DNA of 60,306 nt from NCBI GenBank assembly GCA_900539525.1, contig UQCM01000014.1, positions 1 to 60,306 of the forward strand. The letters are read 5' to 3'. The DNA comes from an uncultured Blautia sp. Its GTDB lineage: Bacteria; Bacillota; Clostridia; Lachnospirales; Lachnospiraceae. The translations under genes and the position numbers were made by a program. Below are positions 35,456 through 44,392 of the stretch, in pieces. The notes under the pieces were generated by a model, which saw nothing but the letters and a program-made list of their open reading frames with translations, had not been told where the DNA came from and searched no databases. Each line of letters starts with the position of its first letter. The stretch's first letter is position 1.

Positions 35456-36294
35456 TGAAGAAAGAACAAAAAACAAACTGGGTTTTGACAATCGTACTGG
35501 TTCTGGGTACAGTAACCGTATTCTTTCCGTTATATATGGCATTTATCATTGCCTTTAAGCAGCCAAGCGAGATGACAAATGATGTTGCCGGTGCATTGTC
35601 CTTTCCCGCCAGGTGGAGCTTTGATAACTTCAGGCAGGCCATGGTGGTCACAGATTTCTGGAGTTCATTAGGAAACAGTATCCTGATTACAGCGGTCACC
35701 ATTATCCTTGCAATATTGATTCATTCGATAGCCGGATATGTGATTGGCAGAAGCATGGCAAAGAAAAAGAGTTTTCGTTTTATCTATCTGTACATAGTCA
35801 GTGGTATGTTTGTTCCGTTTTCTATATTGATGATGCCATTAGTAAAACAGACGGCGCAGATGGGACTTGGAAATCGTGTCGGAGTCATCTTGTTGTATCT
35901 TGTATTTTATATGCCAATGAATGTGCTGCTTTACACCGGATACTTAAAGAATATTCCGGTAGCGCTTGAAGAAGCCGCTGATATTGATGGAGCCAGTACA
36001 TGGACAACCTATTGGAAAGTTGTTTTTCCAATGATGTCACCCATGCATGCTACGGTTGCAATCCTCACAGCACTTGGCACCTGGAATGATGTCATGACAC
36101 CATTGGTTATTATGGCCGGAACGGGCAAGAACACATTGCCTCTGGCGCAGCTTAATTTCCAGACACAGTTCGGTACAAATTACAATCTTGCTTTTGCATC
36201 CTATATTCTGGCATTGATTCCAATTTTAATCTTCTATATTGTTTGTCAGAAGCAGATCTTAAATGGTGTTGCGAATGGAGCAGTAAAAGGATAA
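35452..36294 (+). CDS. Sugar ABC transporter permease, MsmG/RafG-like
   Basis: This 280-aa permease has six helices and the EAA loop EEAADIDGASTWTTYWKVVFPMMSP. It overlaps the preceding gene by ATGA; a second ATG three bases later is equally possible. It is separated from the alpha-galactosidase gene by 115 bp that contain a strong hairpin (36313-36348). Confidence 0.92.
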   Translation: MMKKEQKTNWVLTIVLVLGTVTVFFPLYMAFIIAFKQPSEMTNDVAGALSFPARWSFDNFRQAMVVTDFWSSLGNSILITAVTIILAILIHSIAGYVIGRSMAKKKSFRFIYLYIVSGMFVPFSILMMPLVKQTAQMGLGNRVGVILLYLVFYMPMNVLLYTGYLKNIPVALEEAADIDGASTWTTYWKVVFPMMSPMHATVAILTALGTWNDVMTPLVIMAGTGKNTLPLAQLNFQTQFGTNYNLAFASYILALIPILIFYIVCQKQILNGVANGAVKG

Positions 36295-36312
36295 GATATC
36301 AAGAGGTCAAAG

Positions 36313-36348
36313 GGCCATACGTTCCGTGCGTCCATGGAATGCATGGCC
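36313..36348 (+). other. Stable intra-operon hairpin
   Basis: GGCCATACGTTCCGTG (36313-36328) and CATGGAATGCATGGCC (36333-36348) pair over 16 positions with one mismatch and two G-U pairs. No T-run follows, so it is probably an mRNA processing or stability element separating transporter from enzyme messages. Confidence 0.55.
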
Positions 36349-36409
36349 TTGCCAGCTATGAGGCATAATTGAATCAAGGGCTCAAGAAAACAAGAAAGGA
36401 AATAAACGC

Positions 36410-38596
36410 ATGGCTATTATAGTAAGAGAGGGTGTATTCCATCTGGAAACAGCAAACACGCTCTATCAGATGAAGATAGATGCTTTCGGAGTACTGACGC
36501 ATTTATGGTATGGTGCGAAGACGGATGATTGTATGGATTATCTTCTGGATTATCCGGATGTTGGATTTTCCGGGAATATTTATGAAGCAGAGGAACGGAG
36601 AACCTATTCGCTGGATACGCTGCCGCAGGAATATGCTGCGTCCGGTGTGGGAGATTTTCGTGTACCTGCTATTTGTGTAACACATGGGGATGGCAGCAGT
36701 GCCCTGGATCTCAGATATCAGGAGCATCACATTAAGAAGGGCAAGTACGGAATCCAGGGGCTCCCGGCGGTCTATGCAAAAGAAACGGAGGCAGAAACTC
36801 TGGAAATCACATTGAAGGATACCGCGTCTGAGGTAGAGGTCACACTGCTGTATGGAGTACTTGCGGATGAAGATGTCATTACAAGAAGTGTTGTTGTAAA
36901 AAATCAGGGAGAGACACCGATCGTTATTAATCGCATACATAGTTTATGTATGGATATTCCATATGGCGATTGGGAATGGGTGCATTTTCATGGAAGGCAT
37001 ACTATGGAGCGCCAGGCAGAAAGAGCACCATTGATCCATGGGATTCAGGAAAGCAGCAGTACCAGAGGAGCCTCCAGTCATCAGCAGAATCCGACTGTGC
37101 TGCTTTGCGAAAAAGGCTGTACGGAAACGACAGGTTTCTGTATCGGTGCAGCACTTATGTACAGCGGCGGGTTTCAGACACAGGTTGAGAAGGATCAGTT
37201 AGAGCAGGTGCGTATTGTCATGGGAATCAATCCGGATACGTTTTCCTGGATGCTGGATAAGGGAGAGTGTTTCCGTGCACCGGAAGTTATCCTGTCCTGT
37301 TCCGAACATGGTATGGGAGAGCTTTCACATCGTTTCCATCATGTGATTCGTAACCATGTGTGCAGAGGCAAATACAAATTATCCAGACGTCCGGTTCTGA
37401 TTAATAATTGGGAGGCCACCTACTTTACATTTGATGAAGAAAAAATTGAAAGAATCGCAAAGCAGGCTTCCGAATTGGGTATCGATATGATGGTACTGGA
37501 TGATGGATGGTTTGGAAAAAGGGATTCGGACACATCAGGACTTGGTGACTGGTTTGTAAATGAAACAAAGCTGCAGGGAGGACTTTGCAGGCTTGTTGAA
37601 CGAATCAACCGCATGGGCATGAAATTCGGAATATGGTTTGAACCGGAAATGGTTTCTGAGGATAGTGAACTGTATCGTAAACATCCGGAGTGGGCGATAC
37701 GCATTCCGGGAAGAAAACCGATGAGAAGCAGATACCAGCTTGTATTAGATATGTCGAATCCGGAAGTTACAGAGTATCTTTATCAGGTTATCAGTAAAAT
37801 TTTAAAGGAAAATCATATTGAATATGTAAAATGGGATATGAACCGGCATATCTCTGACTGGTATACGGCGACCCTTCCCGGAAGCCGCCAGATGGAGATG
37901 CCGCACAGGTATGTTCTTGGCTTATATGAATTGTTAGAAAGACTGACCGGTGAATTTCAGGATGTGCTGTTTGAAGGCTGCAGTGGAGGCGGCGGGAGAT
38001 TTGATGCCGGAATGCTGTACTACTGTCCGCAGATCTGGTGCAGTGATGATACGGACGCACATGAAAGAACGTTTATTCAGTATGGAACAAGTTTCTTCTA
38101 TCCGATTTCGACAGTTGGCTCTCATGTGTCAGCAGTGCCGAACCATCAGACAGGTAGAACCACTTCCCTTCAGACCAGAGGAACGGTAGCCATGGCAGGC
38201 AGTTTCGGGTATGAACTCGATCTGAATACATTAAGTCCAGAGGAAAAGGAAGAGGTTTCCAGACAGGTAAGGACATATAAGGAATACCAGGAGCTTATTT
38301 ATAACGGCTTCTATTATCGATTAAGTGATCCATTTACTGAAAATCTTTCCGCCTGGGAATTTGTGTCGGAGGGACAGACGAAAGTTCTGGTTCAGGGCGT
38401 GGTATTTCGCGCAGCATCAAACACTTTACGCCAGAGAATCAGACTTACAGGACTTAAGAAAAATGCAAAATACCGGAATAGTCAGGATGGACGGATCTAT
38501 ACCGCAAAAGCACTTATGTCAGGCGGGCTTCTTCTGCCGGAAATAAAAGGGGATGACAGATCCTTTGAAATATATCTCGAGAGAGTCTGTGAGTGA
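36410..38596 (+). CDS. Alpha-galactosidase, glycoside hydrolase family 36
   Basis: This 728-aa cytoplasmic enzyme removes alpha-1,6-galactose from melibiose, raffinose and stachyose. It is a full-length bacterial GH36 of the tetrameric type, with nucleophile Asp in YVKWDMNR (near residue 478) and acid/base Asp in CSDDTDAHER (near 548); the substrate loop includes LVLDMSNPEV. AAAGGA precedes the ATG. Products would be galactose and, from raffinose, sucrose, which suits the amylosucrase-like enzyme encoded next. Confidence 0.94.
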   Translation: MAIIVREGVFHLETANTLYQMKIDAFGVLTHLWYGAKTDDCMDYLLDYPDVGFSGNIYEAEERRTYSLDTLPQEYAASGVGDFRVPAICVTHGDGSSALDLRYQEHHIKKGKYGIQGLPAVYAKETEAETLEITLKDTASEVEVTLLYGVLADEDVITRSVVVKNQGETPIVINRIHSLCMDIPYGDWEWVHFHGRHTMERQAERAPLIHGIQESSSTRGASSHQQNPTVLLCEKGCTETTGFCIGAALMYSGGFQTQVEKDQLEQVRIVMGINPDTFSWMLDKGECFRAPEVILSCSEHGMGELSHRFHHVIRNHVCRGKYKLSRRPVLINNWEATYFTFDEEKIERIAKQASELGIDMMVLDDGWFGKRDSDTSGLGDWFVNETKLQGGLCRLVERINRMGMKFGIWFEPEMVSEDSELYRKHPEWAIRIPGRKPMRSRYQLVLDMSNPEVTEYLYQVISKILKENHIEYVKWDMNRHISDWYTATLPGSRQMEMPHRYVLGLYELLERLTGEFQDVLFEGCSGGGGRFDAGMLYYCPQIWCSDDTDAHERTFIQYGTSFFYPISTVGSHVSAVPNHQTGRTTSLQTRGTVAMAGSFGYELDLNTLSPEEKEEVSRQVRTYKEYQELIYNGFYYRLSDPFTENLSAWEFVSEGQTKVLVQGVVFRAASNTLRQRIRLTGLKKNAKYRNSQDGRIYTAKALMSGGLLLPEIKGDDRSFEIYLERVCE

Positions 38597-38666
38597 AAGA
38601 TCGACAGAGGTGCTGGAGAAGAATTGTTACAGAAATGGTATAAATGCCGACAGAGAGGAGAATCAC

Positions 38667-40520
38667 ATGACAAAAACACTGGAATCGATTTATCAGAATC
38701 GTTTTGAAAAACATTCAGATGAATTGAGATGGCTTTATATGGAGTTATACAATAATGATTCCATGTATGCAGAGCTTTGTGACAATATGCAGCGCTTTTA
38801 CCTGGAAAGAAAAAGCACTCTGCGAAGAAGCGATGTTCAGAGAGAGAAAAATCCCGACTGGTATAAGGAAAATGATATGCTTGGCATGATGTTTTACATT
38901 GATAACTTTGCCGGCAATATGAAAGGTGTTCAGAAAAAGTTAGACTATATTGAGAAATGTAATGTAAATTATATTCATTTAATGCCTTTTCTGGATACGG
39001 TAGAAGGACGTTCCGATGGCGGTTACGCAGTCGCAGATTTCCGTAAGGTACAGGAAAAGCTTGGCACGATGGAAGACCTGGAAAAACTTACGGAGGCCTG
39101 CCATACAAAGAAGATCAATGTGTGTATGGATTTTGTCATGAATCATACCTCCGAAGACCATGAATGGGCGAAGCGTGCCCGTCAGGGTGAGGGAGAATAT
39201 ATGAGCAGATATTTCTTCTATGACAATGATGCCATTCCCAGGCAGTATGAACAAACCGTACCACAGGTGTTCCCGACGACTGCACCGGGAAATTTCACAT
39301 GGCTGCCGGAATGCAGGCATCATGTATTAACTACATTCTATCCGTACCAGTGGGATTTAAATTATAAAAATCCCCGTGTATTCAATGAGATGATGTATAA
39401 CTTCTTATTCCTTGCGAACAGGGGAATTGATATTATCAGAATCGATGCGGTTCCATACATCTGGAAAGAGCTTGGAACGCAGTGCCGTAATTTGCCTCAG
39501 GTACATACGATTGTCCGTATGATGCGTATCATTGGAGAAATTGTCTGCCCGGGTATTTTACTTCTTGGCGAAGTCGTTATGGAGCCGGAAAAGGTTGTTC
39601 CATACTTTGGAACTGTAGAAAAGCCGGAATGCCATATGCTCTACAATGTAACGACCATGGCAACTACCTGGCATACCGTTGCGACAAGAGATGTCAGCCT
39701 TTTAAAGAAGCAGCTGGACATTGTAAATGCCCTACCCAAAAACTATGTATTTCTGAACTATCTGCGATGCCATGATGATATCGGCTGGGGACTTGACTAT
39801 GCGACACTTCGAAAAGAGGGTATAGAAGAAGTTCCGCATAAAAAATACTTAAACGATTATTTCAGAGGCTATACAGGAAGCAGTAACAGCCGCGCCGAGC
39901 TGTATAACGAAGATCCTGTGACTGGTGATGCACGACTCTGTGCAACAACAGCCTCCCTGTGCGGCATAGAACGGGCAGGCTTTGAAGGCAATGAGGCAAT
40001 GATGGACAGTGCTATCCGATTAGATGTAATGCTTCATGCGTATATGTTCATGCAGTCCGGTATTCCGGTGCTGTACAGTGGTGATGAAATCGGTCAGATA
40101 AATGACTATACATACAAAAAGGATGTAAATAAAGTGCAGGATTCCAGGTATCTTCACAGAGGAGCATTTATCTGGGAAAATGCAGAAAAAATCAATGATC
40201 TGACAACTGTGGAAGGAAGAGTTTTCCAGGCGCTTGATAAACTGGAAACGATCCGTAAAACAGAAAAAGTATTTGTCAGCAATGCGGATACATGGACGAT
40301 AGAAACTTATGAAAAAGAACTTCTATGTATTGGAAGATATTTTGAAGGCGATAAGCTGATCGGTATCTTTAATTTCAGCGAACATGACAAAACGGCATGG
40401 ATCCATGAGGATGACGGAGAATATGAAGATTTGCTGACAGGAAGAAAAATGAAAGCCTGCGGGGTAGATGTTCCGGCTTATGGTTTTTATTATCTGAAAA
40501 AATGTAATAGTTTTGAATAG
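38667..40520 (+). CDS. Amylosucrase-like glycoside hydrolase family 13 (subfamily 4)
   Basis: This 617-aa alpha-amylase-superfamily enzyme matches amylosucrase and sucrose hydrolase: HLMPFLDTVEGRSDGGYAVADFR, PGNFTWLPECRHHVLTTFYPYQWDLNYKNP, and ANRGIDIIRIDAVPYIWKELGT. The catalytic triad is visible as Asp in IRIDAV (~258), Glu in LLGEVV (~301) and Asp in CHDDIGW (~369). It would split sucrose into fructose plus either glucose or a growing glucan; which one dominates cannot be told. GAGAGGAG is six bases before the ATG at 38667; a longer frame would run into the preceding gene. A sucrose phosphorylase (GH13_18) is less likely from these motifs. Confidence 0.85.
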   Translation: MTKTLESIYQNRFEKHSDELRWLYMELYNNDSMYAELCDNMQRFYLERKSTLRRSDVQREKNPDWYKENDMLGMMFYIDNFAGNMKGVQKKLDYIEKCNVNYIHLMPFLDTVEGRSDGGYAVADFRKVQEKLGTMEDLEKLTEACHTKKINVCMDFVMNHTSEDHEWAKRARQGEGEYMSRYFFYDNDAIPRQYEQTVPQVFPTTAPGNFTWLPECRHHVLTTFYPYQWDLNYKNPRVFNEMMYNFLFLANRGIDIIRIDAVPYIWKELGTQCRNLPQVHTIVRMMRIIGEIVCPGILLLGEVVMEPEKVVPYFGTVEKPECHMLYNVTTMATTWHTVATRDVSLLKKQLDIVNALPKNYVFLNYLRCHDDIGWGLDYATLRKEGIEEVPHKKYLNDYFRGYTGSSNSRAELYNEDPVTGDARLCATTASLCGIERAGFEGNEAMMDSAIRLDVMLHAYMFMQSGIPVLYSGDEIGQINDYTYKKDVNKVQDSRYLHRGAFIWENAEKINDLTTVEGRVFQALDKLETIRKTEKVFVSNADTWTIETYEKELLCIGRYFEGDKLIGIFNFSEHDKTAWIHEDDGEYEDLLTGRKMKACGVDVPAYGFYYLKKCNSFE

Positions 40521-40611
40521 CATATTGCAGTATTTTTGTAGTAAGTCAGAAAAAAATATGTTATACTGGTTGCGAATCAAAAAGAGGACAAGGAGTGTGG
40601 GATTTTTAAAC

Positions 40612-41196
40612 ATGACGCACAGAATTTACAGAACATTTGCAGCCATATCCATACTTGCAGCCGGATTGTTGCTTTCTGGCTGCAGTTTAACATCAGATTC
40701 AGGAGTGCAGACAGAGACACCTGCGCAAGCTGCGAATACCGGCGAAGAAACTTCTGCGCATTCGGATAAGGATACCGTGAGCTTTCAGACGGTGACTCTG
40801 GAGGGTGAGACGGTGGATGAAAGCATATTTGCGGATGCGAAGCTTACCATGATCAATGTCTGGGCAACCTACTGTTCGCCCTGTATCAATGAAATGCCGG
40901 AGCTTGGTCAGATTGCGGAGGATTATGCGGATAAAGATTTTCAGATGGTAGGGATGATCAGTGACGTGCAGGAGGGCACTGATGTGACCGATGCAAAAGA
41001 ACTGGTATCGGAGACAGGTGCTGACTATACGCATCTTTTGTTGAACCAGGAGGTATACGAGACATTTTTACAGGATGTTACGGCAGTTCCCACTACCTTT
41101 TTTGTGGATGAAGAAGGCAATCAGGTAGGTGAACGGTATGTTGGGGCAAAATCTGGAGAAGAATGGGTGGAAATCATTGAAGCGCTTTTGGAATAG
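40612..41196 (+). CDS. TlpA/ResA-like thioredoxin-fold lipoprotein
   Basis: This 194-aa protein is an extracytoplasmic thiol-disulfide protein anchored by a lipobox (LLLSGC, Cys24). The redox motif is CSPC (Cys88, Cys91) in INVWATYCSPC, followed by the cis-proline VPTTFFVDEEG. The ATG at 40612 gives a proper signal peptide, though AGGAG is 16 nt away; an in-frame GTG at 40597 is an alternative. An extended -10 TGTTATACT (40559-40567) probably drives it. The next two genes overlap in series, so the three likely form one redox unit. Confidence 0.85.
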   Translation: MTHRIYRTFAAISILAAGLLLSGCSLTSDSGVQTETPAQAANTGEETSAHSDKDTVSFQTVTLEGETVDESIFADAKLTMINVWATYCSPCINEMPELGQIAEDYADKDFQMVGMISDVQEGTDVTDAKELVSETGADYTHLLLNQEVYETFLQDVTAVPTTFFVDEEGNQVGERYVGAKSGEEWVEIIEALLE

Positions 41197-41314
41197 CAGA
41201 TGGATTGCTGTGTCAGGTATCGCACTGATGGCAGTGGGAATCTGGCGGGGGGATCTGTCCGTTATTTTACAGAAAGCAGTTCATATTTGTCTGGAGTGTA
41301 TCGGAATTGGCTGA
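41138..41314 (+). CDS. CD1871A-type small CXXC membrane protein
   Basis: This protein of about 58 aa has one membrane helix (IAVSGIALMAVGIWRG) and ends in the hallmark ICLECIGIG with a CXXC pair, as in the 'CD1871A family CXXC motif-containing protein'. Function is unknown. It overlaps the lipoprotein gene by 59 bp in another frame; a TTG start near 41177 would give the more usual 45-residue form, so the start is uncertain. Its stop overlaps the following Fe-S gene. Its genes tend to sit with thioredoxin-like and NapH-like genes, as here. Confidence 0.78.
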   Translation: MLGQNLEKNGWKSLKRFWNSRWIAVSGIALMAVGIWRGDLSVILQKAVHICLECIGIG

Positions 41315-42173
41315 GAGAATAAGAAAACATCTGCGTCTGCTTGTGCAGGCGCTGTTTACTATTATTACAAATGGATATCTAAAAGGATTTGCTGATGGTG
41401 AAATATATCAGGGAAAATTAAAAGCACTGTGTGTTCCGGGGCTAAACTGCTACTCCTGCCCGGGAGCATTAGGCTCCTGTCCGCTGGGGGCACTGCAGGC
41501 AAGTCTGGCTCAGAAACATCTGCATATTCCATTTTTTGTGACCGGATTTTTGTTCTTTGTGGGAGCTTTGCTCGGCAGGTTTGTGTGCGGGTGGCTGTGC
41601 CCCTTTGGACTGGTCCAGGATTTGCTGTACCGGATTCCATTTCCGGGAAAGAGAAAGAAGCTTCCGGGGAATCGCTACCTGAAAAATGTGAAGTATGTGG
41701 TACTTTTCTTTTTTGTTCTGCTTCTTCCTGCTTTTTGGAAGGGAAGCTATGGAGTGGGAGTCCCCTGGTTCTGCAAGTATATCTGTCCTTCCGGGACTCT
41801 GCTGGGAGCCATTCCGCTGATGTCGGTAAATGAAGGACTGCGGGCTGCGGCAGGGATGCTGTTCCAATGGAAATTTATGATTCTGCTTTTGACCGTGCTC
41901 TTGTCGATGTATGTATTCCGGCCGTTTTGTCAGTATATTTGTCCTCTGGGGGCAATCTACGGTTTTTTTAATTCCATCTCACTGGTACATCTTGAAGTAC
42001 ATAAGGAGAGCTGTGTGAAATGCGGAAAATGTAAAAGAGTATGCCCCGTTGACATTTCCACCTGTGAGGAGCCAAATTCCAGTCAATGTATCCGATGTGG
42101 AAAATGTGTGCGGGAGTGTCCCGGGGAAGCGTTAAAATGGTCTGTGAAAAATTATGACGTTGGAACCCGTTAA
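41307..42173 (+). CDS. NapH/CcoG-like membrane 4Fe-4S ferredoxin protein
   Basis: This 288-aa membrane protein has about four helices, cysteine pairs near them (GRFVCGWLCPFG, CKYICPSG, CQYICPLG) and two C-terminal ferredoxin motifs (CVKCGKCKRVCP and CIRCGKCVRECP). The family moves electrons across or along the membrane (NapH, MauN, CcoG). It starts at TTG (41307), with TGGAG placed upstream, and overlaps the CXXC gene by eight bases. Its last nine or so codons and its stop lie within a copy of the repeat seen at 562-598, so the C-terminal tail VKNYDVGTR is repeat-derived. Confidence 0.85.
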   Translation: MAERIRKHLRLLVQALFTIITNGYLKGFADGEIYQGKLKALCVPGLNCYSCPGALGSCPLGALQASLAQKHLHIPFFVTGFLFFVGALLGRFVCGWLCPFGLVQDLLYRIPFPGKRKKLPGNRYLKNVKYVVLFFFVLLLPAFWKGSYGVGVPWFCKYICPSGTLLGAIPLMSVNEGLRAAAGMLFQWKFMILLLTVLLSMYVFRPFCQYICPLGAIYGFFNSISLVHLEVHKESCVKCGKCKRVCPVDISTCEEPNSSQCIRCGKCVRECPGEALKWSVKNYDVGTR

Positions 42174-42180
42174 ACATGAG
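42144..42180 (+). repeat. Dispersed repeat copy overlapping a CDS end
   Basis: These 37 bases match 562-598 at 32 positions without gaps (shared core AACATGAG at the right end). The copy contains the TAA stop (42171-42173) of the membrane Fe-S gene. Confidence 0.8.
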
Positions 42181-42187
42181 TAACAAT

Positions 42188-42233
42188 AAAAGACTATGCA
42201 AAAGCAGTGCCTGCTTATGCATAGTCTTTTTGC
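42188..42233 (+). terminator. Intrinsic terminator of the redox trio
   Basis: AAAGACTATGCA (42189-42200) pairs perfectly with TGCATAGTCTTT (42218-42229), with an inner AGCAG/CTGCT pairing and a T-run at 42226-42231. Confidence 0.9.
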
Positions 42234-42253
42234 TTGGAAATAAGCTGTAAAAA

Positions 42254-42300
42254 TTGCCACCATAGTGGTGGCAACAAAGGAAAAAAACATATGTTATAAT
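42254..42300 (+). promoter_or_regulatory. Orphan promoter with palindromic operator
   Basis: TTGCCACCA (42254-42262) and TGGTGGCAA (42266-42274) form a perfect 9-bp palindrome around TAG. Sixteen to twenty bases on lies an extended -10 element, TGTTATAAT (42292-42300). It points to the right, but the next 370 bp carry no plus-strand gene, only a minus-strand membrane ORF. Confidence 0.55.
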
Positions 42301-42695
42301 GAAAAAGCTGAAAAGATAGATTCTATGATAAACATTATCAGAAACAGCAGGAATATCACTGCGACACTTAGAATCAGTATTCCCAGACAACGGATGATCC
42401 GGTGTCTGCTCTTACATAAAGGTACGAAACGCTGTATATTGCAATAGTTGAACCAGCAAAAGACGACAGAAAGCATGATGAATAAGCAGGTGATCCGCTC
42501 GACCCAAAGCTGGGGAACCGTTACATCCTTTACTTCAAGCGAAAGAGACAGCCAGAAGAGGAACAGATAGATGATTGATGCAGTCAGTGATTTCCATGGA
42601 GTTTTTGTCCGGAAACCGGGTGGAAGAAAACCTTTCCATAGATCGGACCTGAACAATTTTGGTTTACCTGTACATGGAAAATAATGGGGGTTCAT
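42294..42695 (-). pseudogene. Membrane protein fragment of unknown family
   Basis: A 133-aa frame on minus has three clear hydrophobic helices (ASIIYLFLFWLSLSL, ITCLFIMLSVVFCWF, and LGILILSVAVIFLLFLIMFI), which is more than a chance antisense frame would show. No good ribosome site precedes its ATG, and its first residues are encoded within the region antisense to the next plus-strand gene. I think it is a displaced C-terminal part of a membrane protein gene. The family is not recognised. Confidence 0.4.
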
Positions 42696-42937
42696 CCGGA
42701 TCCGTGGGACTTCTTGTCGCAATATTGATGCTTGCAGGCGGGATTGTCTCAGTAGCAACGAGAAAGTCACAGGGAAAAGGCGGCAATATTGCACTTATGA
42801 TTTTGTTCGGGTTAGCGGCGCTTATGGGATTCGCGGGATATGGGAATTACAGTGATCTTGTAATATGGGCATGCTGGTGCCTGATCAACGCAATACTTGC
42901 AGTTGTGGCTCTGATAAAAAGTAAAAAGGTGGAGTAG
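42674..42937 (+). pseudogene. Small membrane protein, probably 5'-truncated
   Basis: This 87-aa frame has three helices (VGLLVAILMLAGGIV, IALMILFGLAALMGFAGY, LVIWACWCLINAILAVVAL) and resembles, from memory, the C-terminal two-thirds of four-helix gut Firmicutes proteins containing an ESSGSAG-like segment followed by such helices. Here translation would begin at MENNGGSSGS, with no Shine-Dalgarno and no first helix. The upstream half seems to have been replaced by the minus-strand fragment. A functional short protein is possible but less likely. Confidence 0.5.
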
Positions 42938-42943
42938 AAAACA

Positions 42944-42968
42944 GGGCGCTTCCGTTATGGAAGCGCCC
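42944..42968. terminator. Terminator between convergent genes
   Basis: GGGCGCTTCC (42944-42953) pairs perfectly with GGAAGCGCCC (42959-42968). On minus the stem is followed by a T-rich stretch, so it mainly serves the diguanylate cyclase gene. Confidence 0.8.
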
Positions 42969-42973
42969 TTGAA

Positions 42974-44365
42974 TCACGTTCTCTGGTTTTCCGAAGTCAG
43001 CACATCTTCTCCATCAAATGCACAGCCGCATCGTCCCTTTTCTTTCACTTTATACAATGACTCATCTGCTCTTTTATAAAGAGTGTCTTCAAATCCTGCA
43101 TTCGAAAAAGCAACGCCTACGCTGAGAGATACTTTTGGAAGTCCGTCAGCGCCTCTCTGGAGAATTTCATTGATATGATGGATTTTTTTACGGATCATAG
43201 GAATTGACTGCGGATAAATATCTGTCATAAGAGCAACGAACTCATCGCCGCCGATTCTTGCGATATAGTCCGAGGAGCGGAAGGAAGAAGATAACAGCTT
43301 TGCGATTTTTATTAAAATCGCATCACCGGTCTCATGTCCGTAATGATCATTTATTTCTTTAAAATGATCAACGTCGATCAGCAATAGTGCAAGTGGTGTG
43401 GAATTAATCTTTAATCCGGCACGCAGGTGTTCAAAAGCACCTCTGTTCAAAAGTCCGGTCAGTCCATCCTGTTCCGCTTTCTTTCGCAGCATAATTTCAT
43501 TCGCGGCATTGATCTCATAAATATTATTGTAGGTAAAAGCCAGGTATTTGAATTCGTAGGAACCGATAATTTCAAGTGCCTTGTTTTCTTTAATGCATCG
43601 AATGTAGATCTGAAGCGGTCTGACGATCAAAACACTGATAAAGAAGAAAAGTATCACATTCATGAGGAACAGAATACTGAGCTGTACACGCTGCCTTGAA
43701 ATCACCTCTTTGAGATCTTCGGCGTTTTGGGCATGTGCCTGACTCATATTGTCCAGAATATCAGTCAGACAGGAAGAGATATTGTCTTCAATCAGAGATT
43801 TCTGATAACGATATCCTGAGCCAAAGACCAGATCATGAGCTCTCTTTATTTTTCCGGCACGATCCAGAGAGAGATCCTGGCTTGTCAGCTCCAGCCTTCG
43901 GATTTCGTCCGGAAGATTATCCATATTGTAATCTTTTGCAACGGATACAAGTTTCATTGCGTATATTTCCCGTTTTTGCAGATCCTCCGCACATTTTGAT
44001 ATGGAATCTAAAAGAGAACATAAGTCTTCTCCGGGATGCAGCTCTTCCAGACTTTTTAATGCGTTATCACGTCTCATGTCCACGTTTGCCTCCTGAAAGT
44101 AGGCTTTCATGTAAGTAGTATCTGCAGTCACAGTATACAGCCATACCTGTTCTGAAAGATAATTCGATCCTTCTCTGACAAGTGCGGCATCCTTTTCACA
44201 GTTAATATAATTTTCGGTGGCATCGACAAGAGACTGATACTGCGTGGATATCCGAAGAGTATCATATAAAATAAATATGTATAAAATACAGGCCGCCAGA
44301 ATCATGACATAATTTAATGTACGGATACTCATACCGGTCAGATTATTTGCGTCGGTGTTTTTCAT
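42974..44365 (-). CDS. Membrane-bound diguanylate cyclase (GGDEF)
   Basis: This 463-aa protein should make cyclic di-GMP. It has one helix near residues 15-35, a mostly helical extracytoplasmic sensor region of about 200 residues, a second helix (LSILFLMNVILFFFISVLIV), then a GGDEF domain with intact RIGGDEF near residue 370 and an RSSD inhibitory site five residues before it, so product feedback should work. No EAL domain is present. The ATG at 44365 follows GAGGTG; an ATG 12 bases upstream has no site. It lies downstream of rubrerythrin on the same strand, across a perfect hairpin. Confidence 0.9.
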   Translation of the reverse strand: MKNTDANNLTGMSIRTLNYVMILAACILYIFILYDTLRISTQYQSLVDATENYINCEKDAALVREGSNYLSEQVWLYTVTADTTYMKAYFQEANVDMRRDNALKSLEELHPGEDLCSLLDSISKCAEDLQKREIYAMKLVSVAKDYNMDNLPDEIRRLELTSQDLSLDRAGKIKRAHDLVFGSGYRYQKSLIEDNISSCLTDILDNMSQAHAQNAEDLKEVISRQRVQLSILFLMNVILFFFISVLIVRPLQIYIRCIKENKALEIIGSYEFKYLAFTYNNIYEINAANEIMLRKKAEQDGLTGLLNRGAFEHLRAGLKINSTPLALLLIDVDHFKEINDHYGHETGDAILIKIAKLLSSSFRSSDYIARIGGDEFVALMTDIYPQSIPMIRKKIHHINEILQRGADGLPKVSLSVGVAFSNAGFEDTLYKRADESLYKVKEKGRCGCAFDGEDVLTSENQRT

Positions 44366-44392
44366 GCTGCACCTCATTTGTGTTTTGACAAT

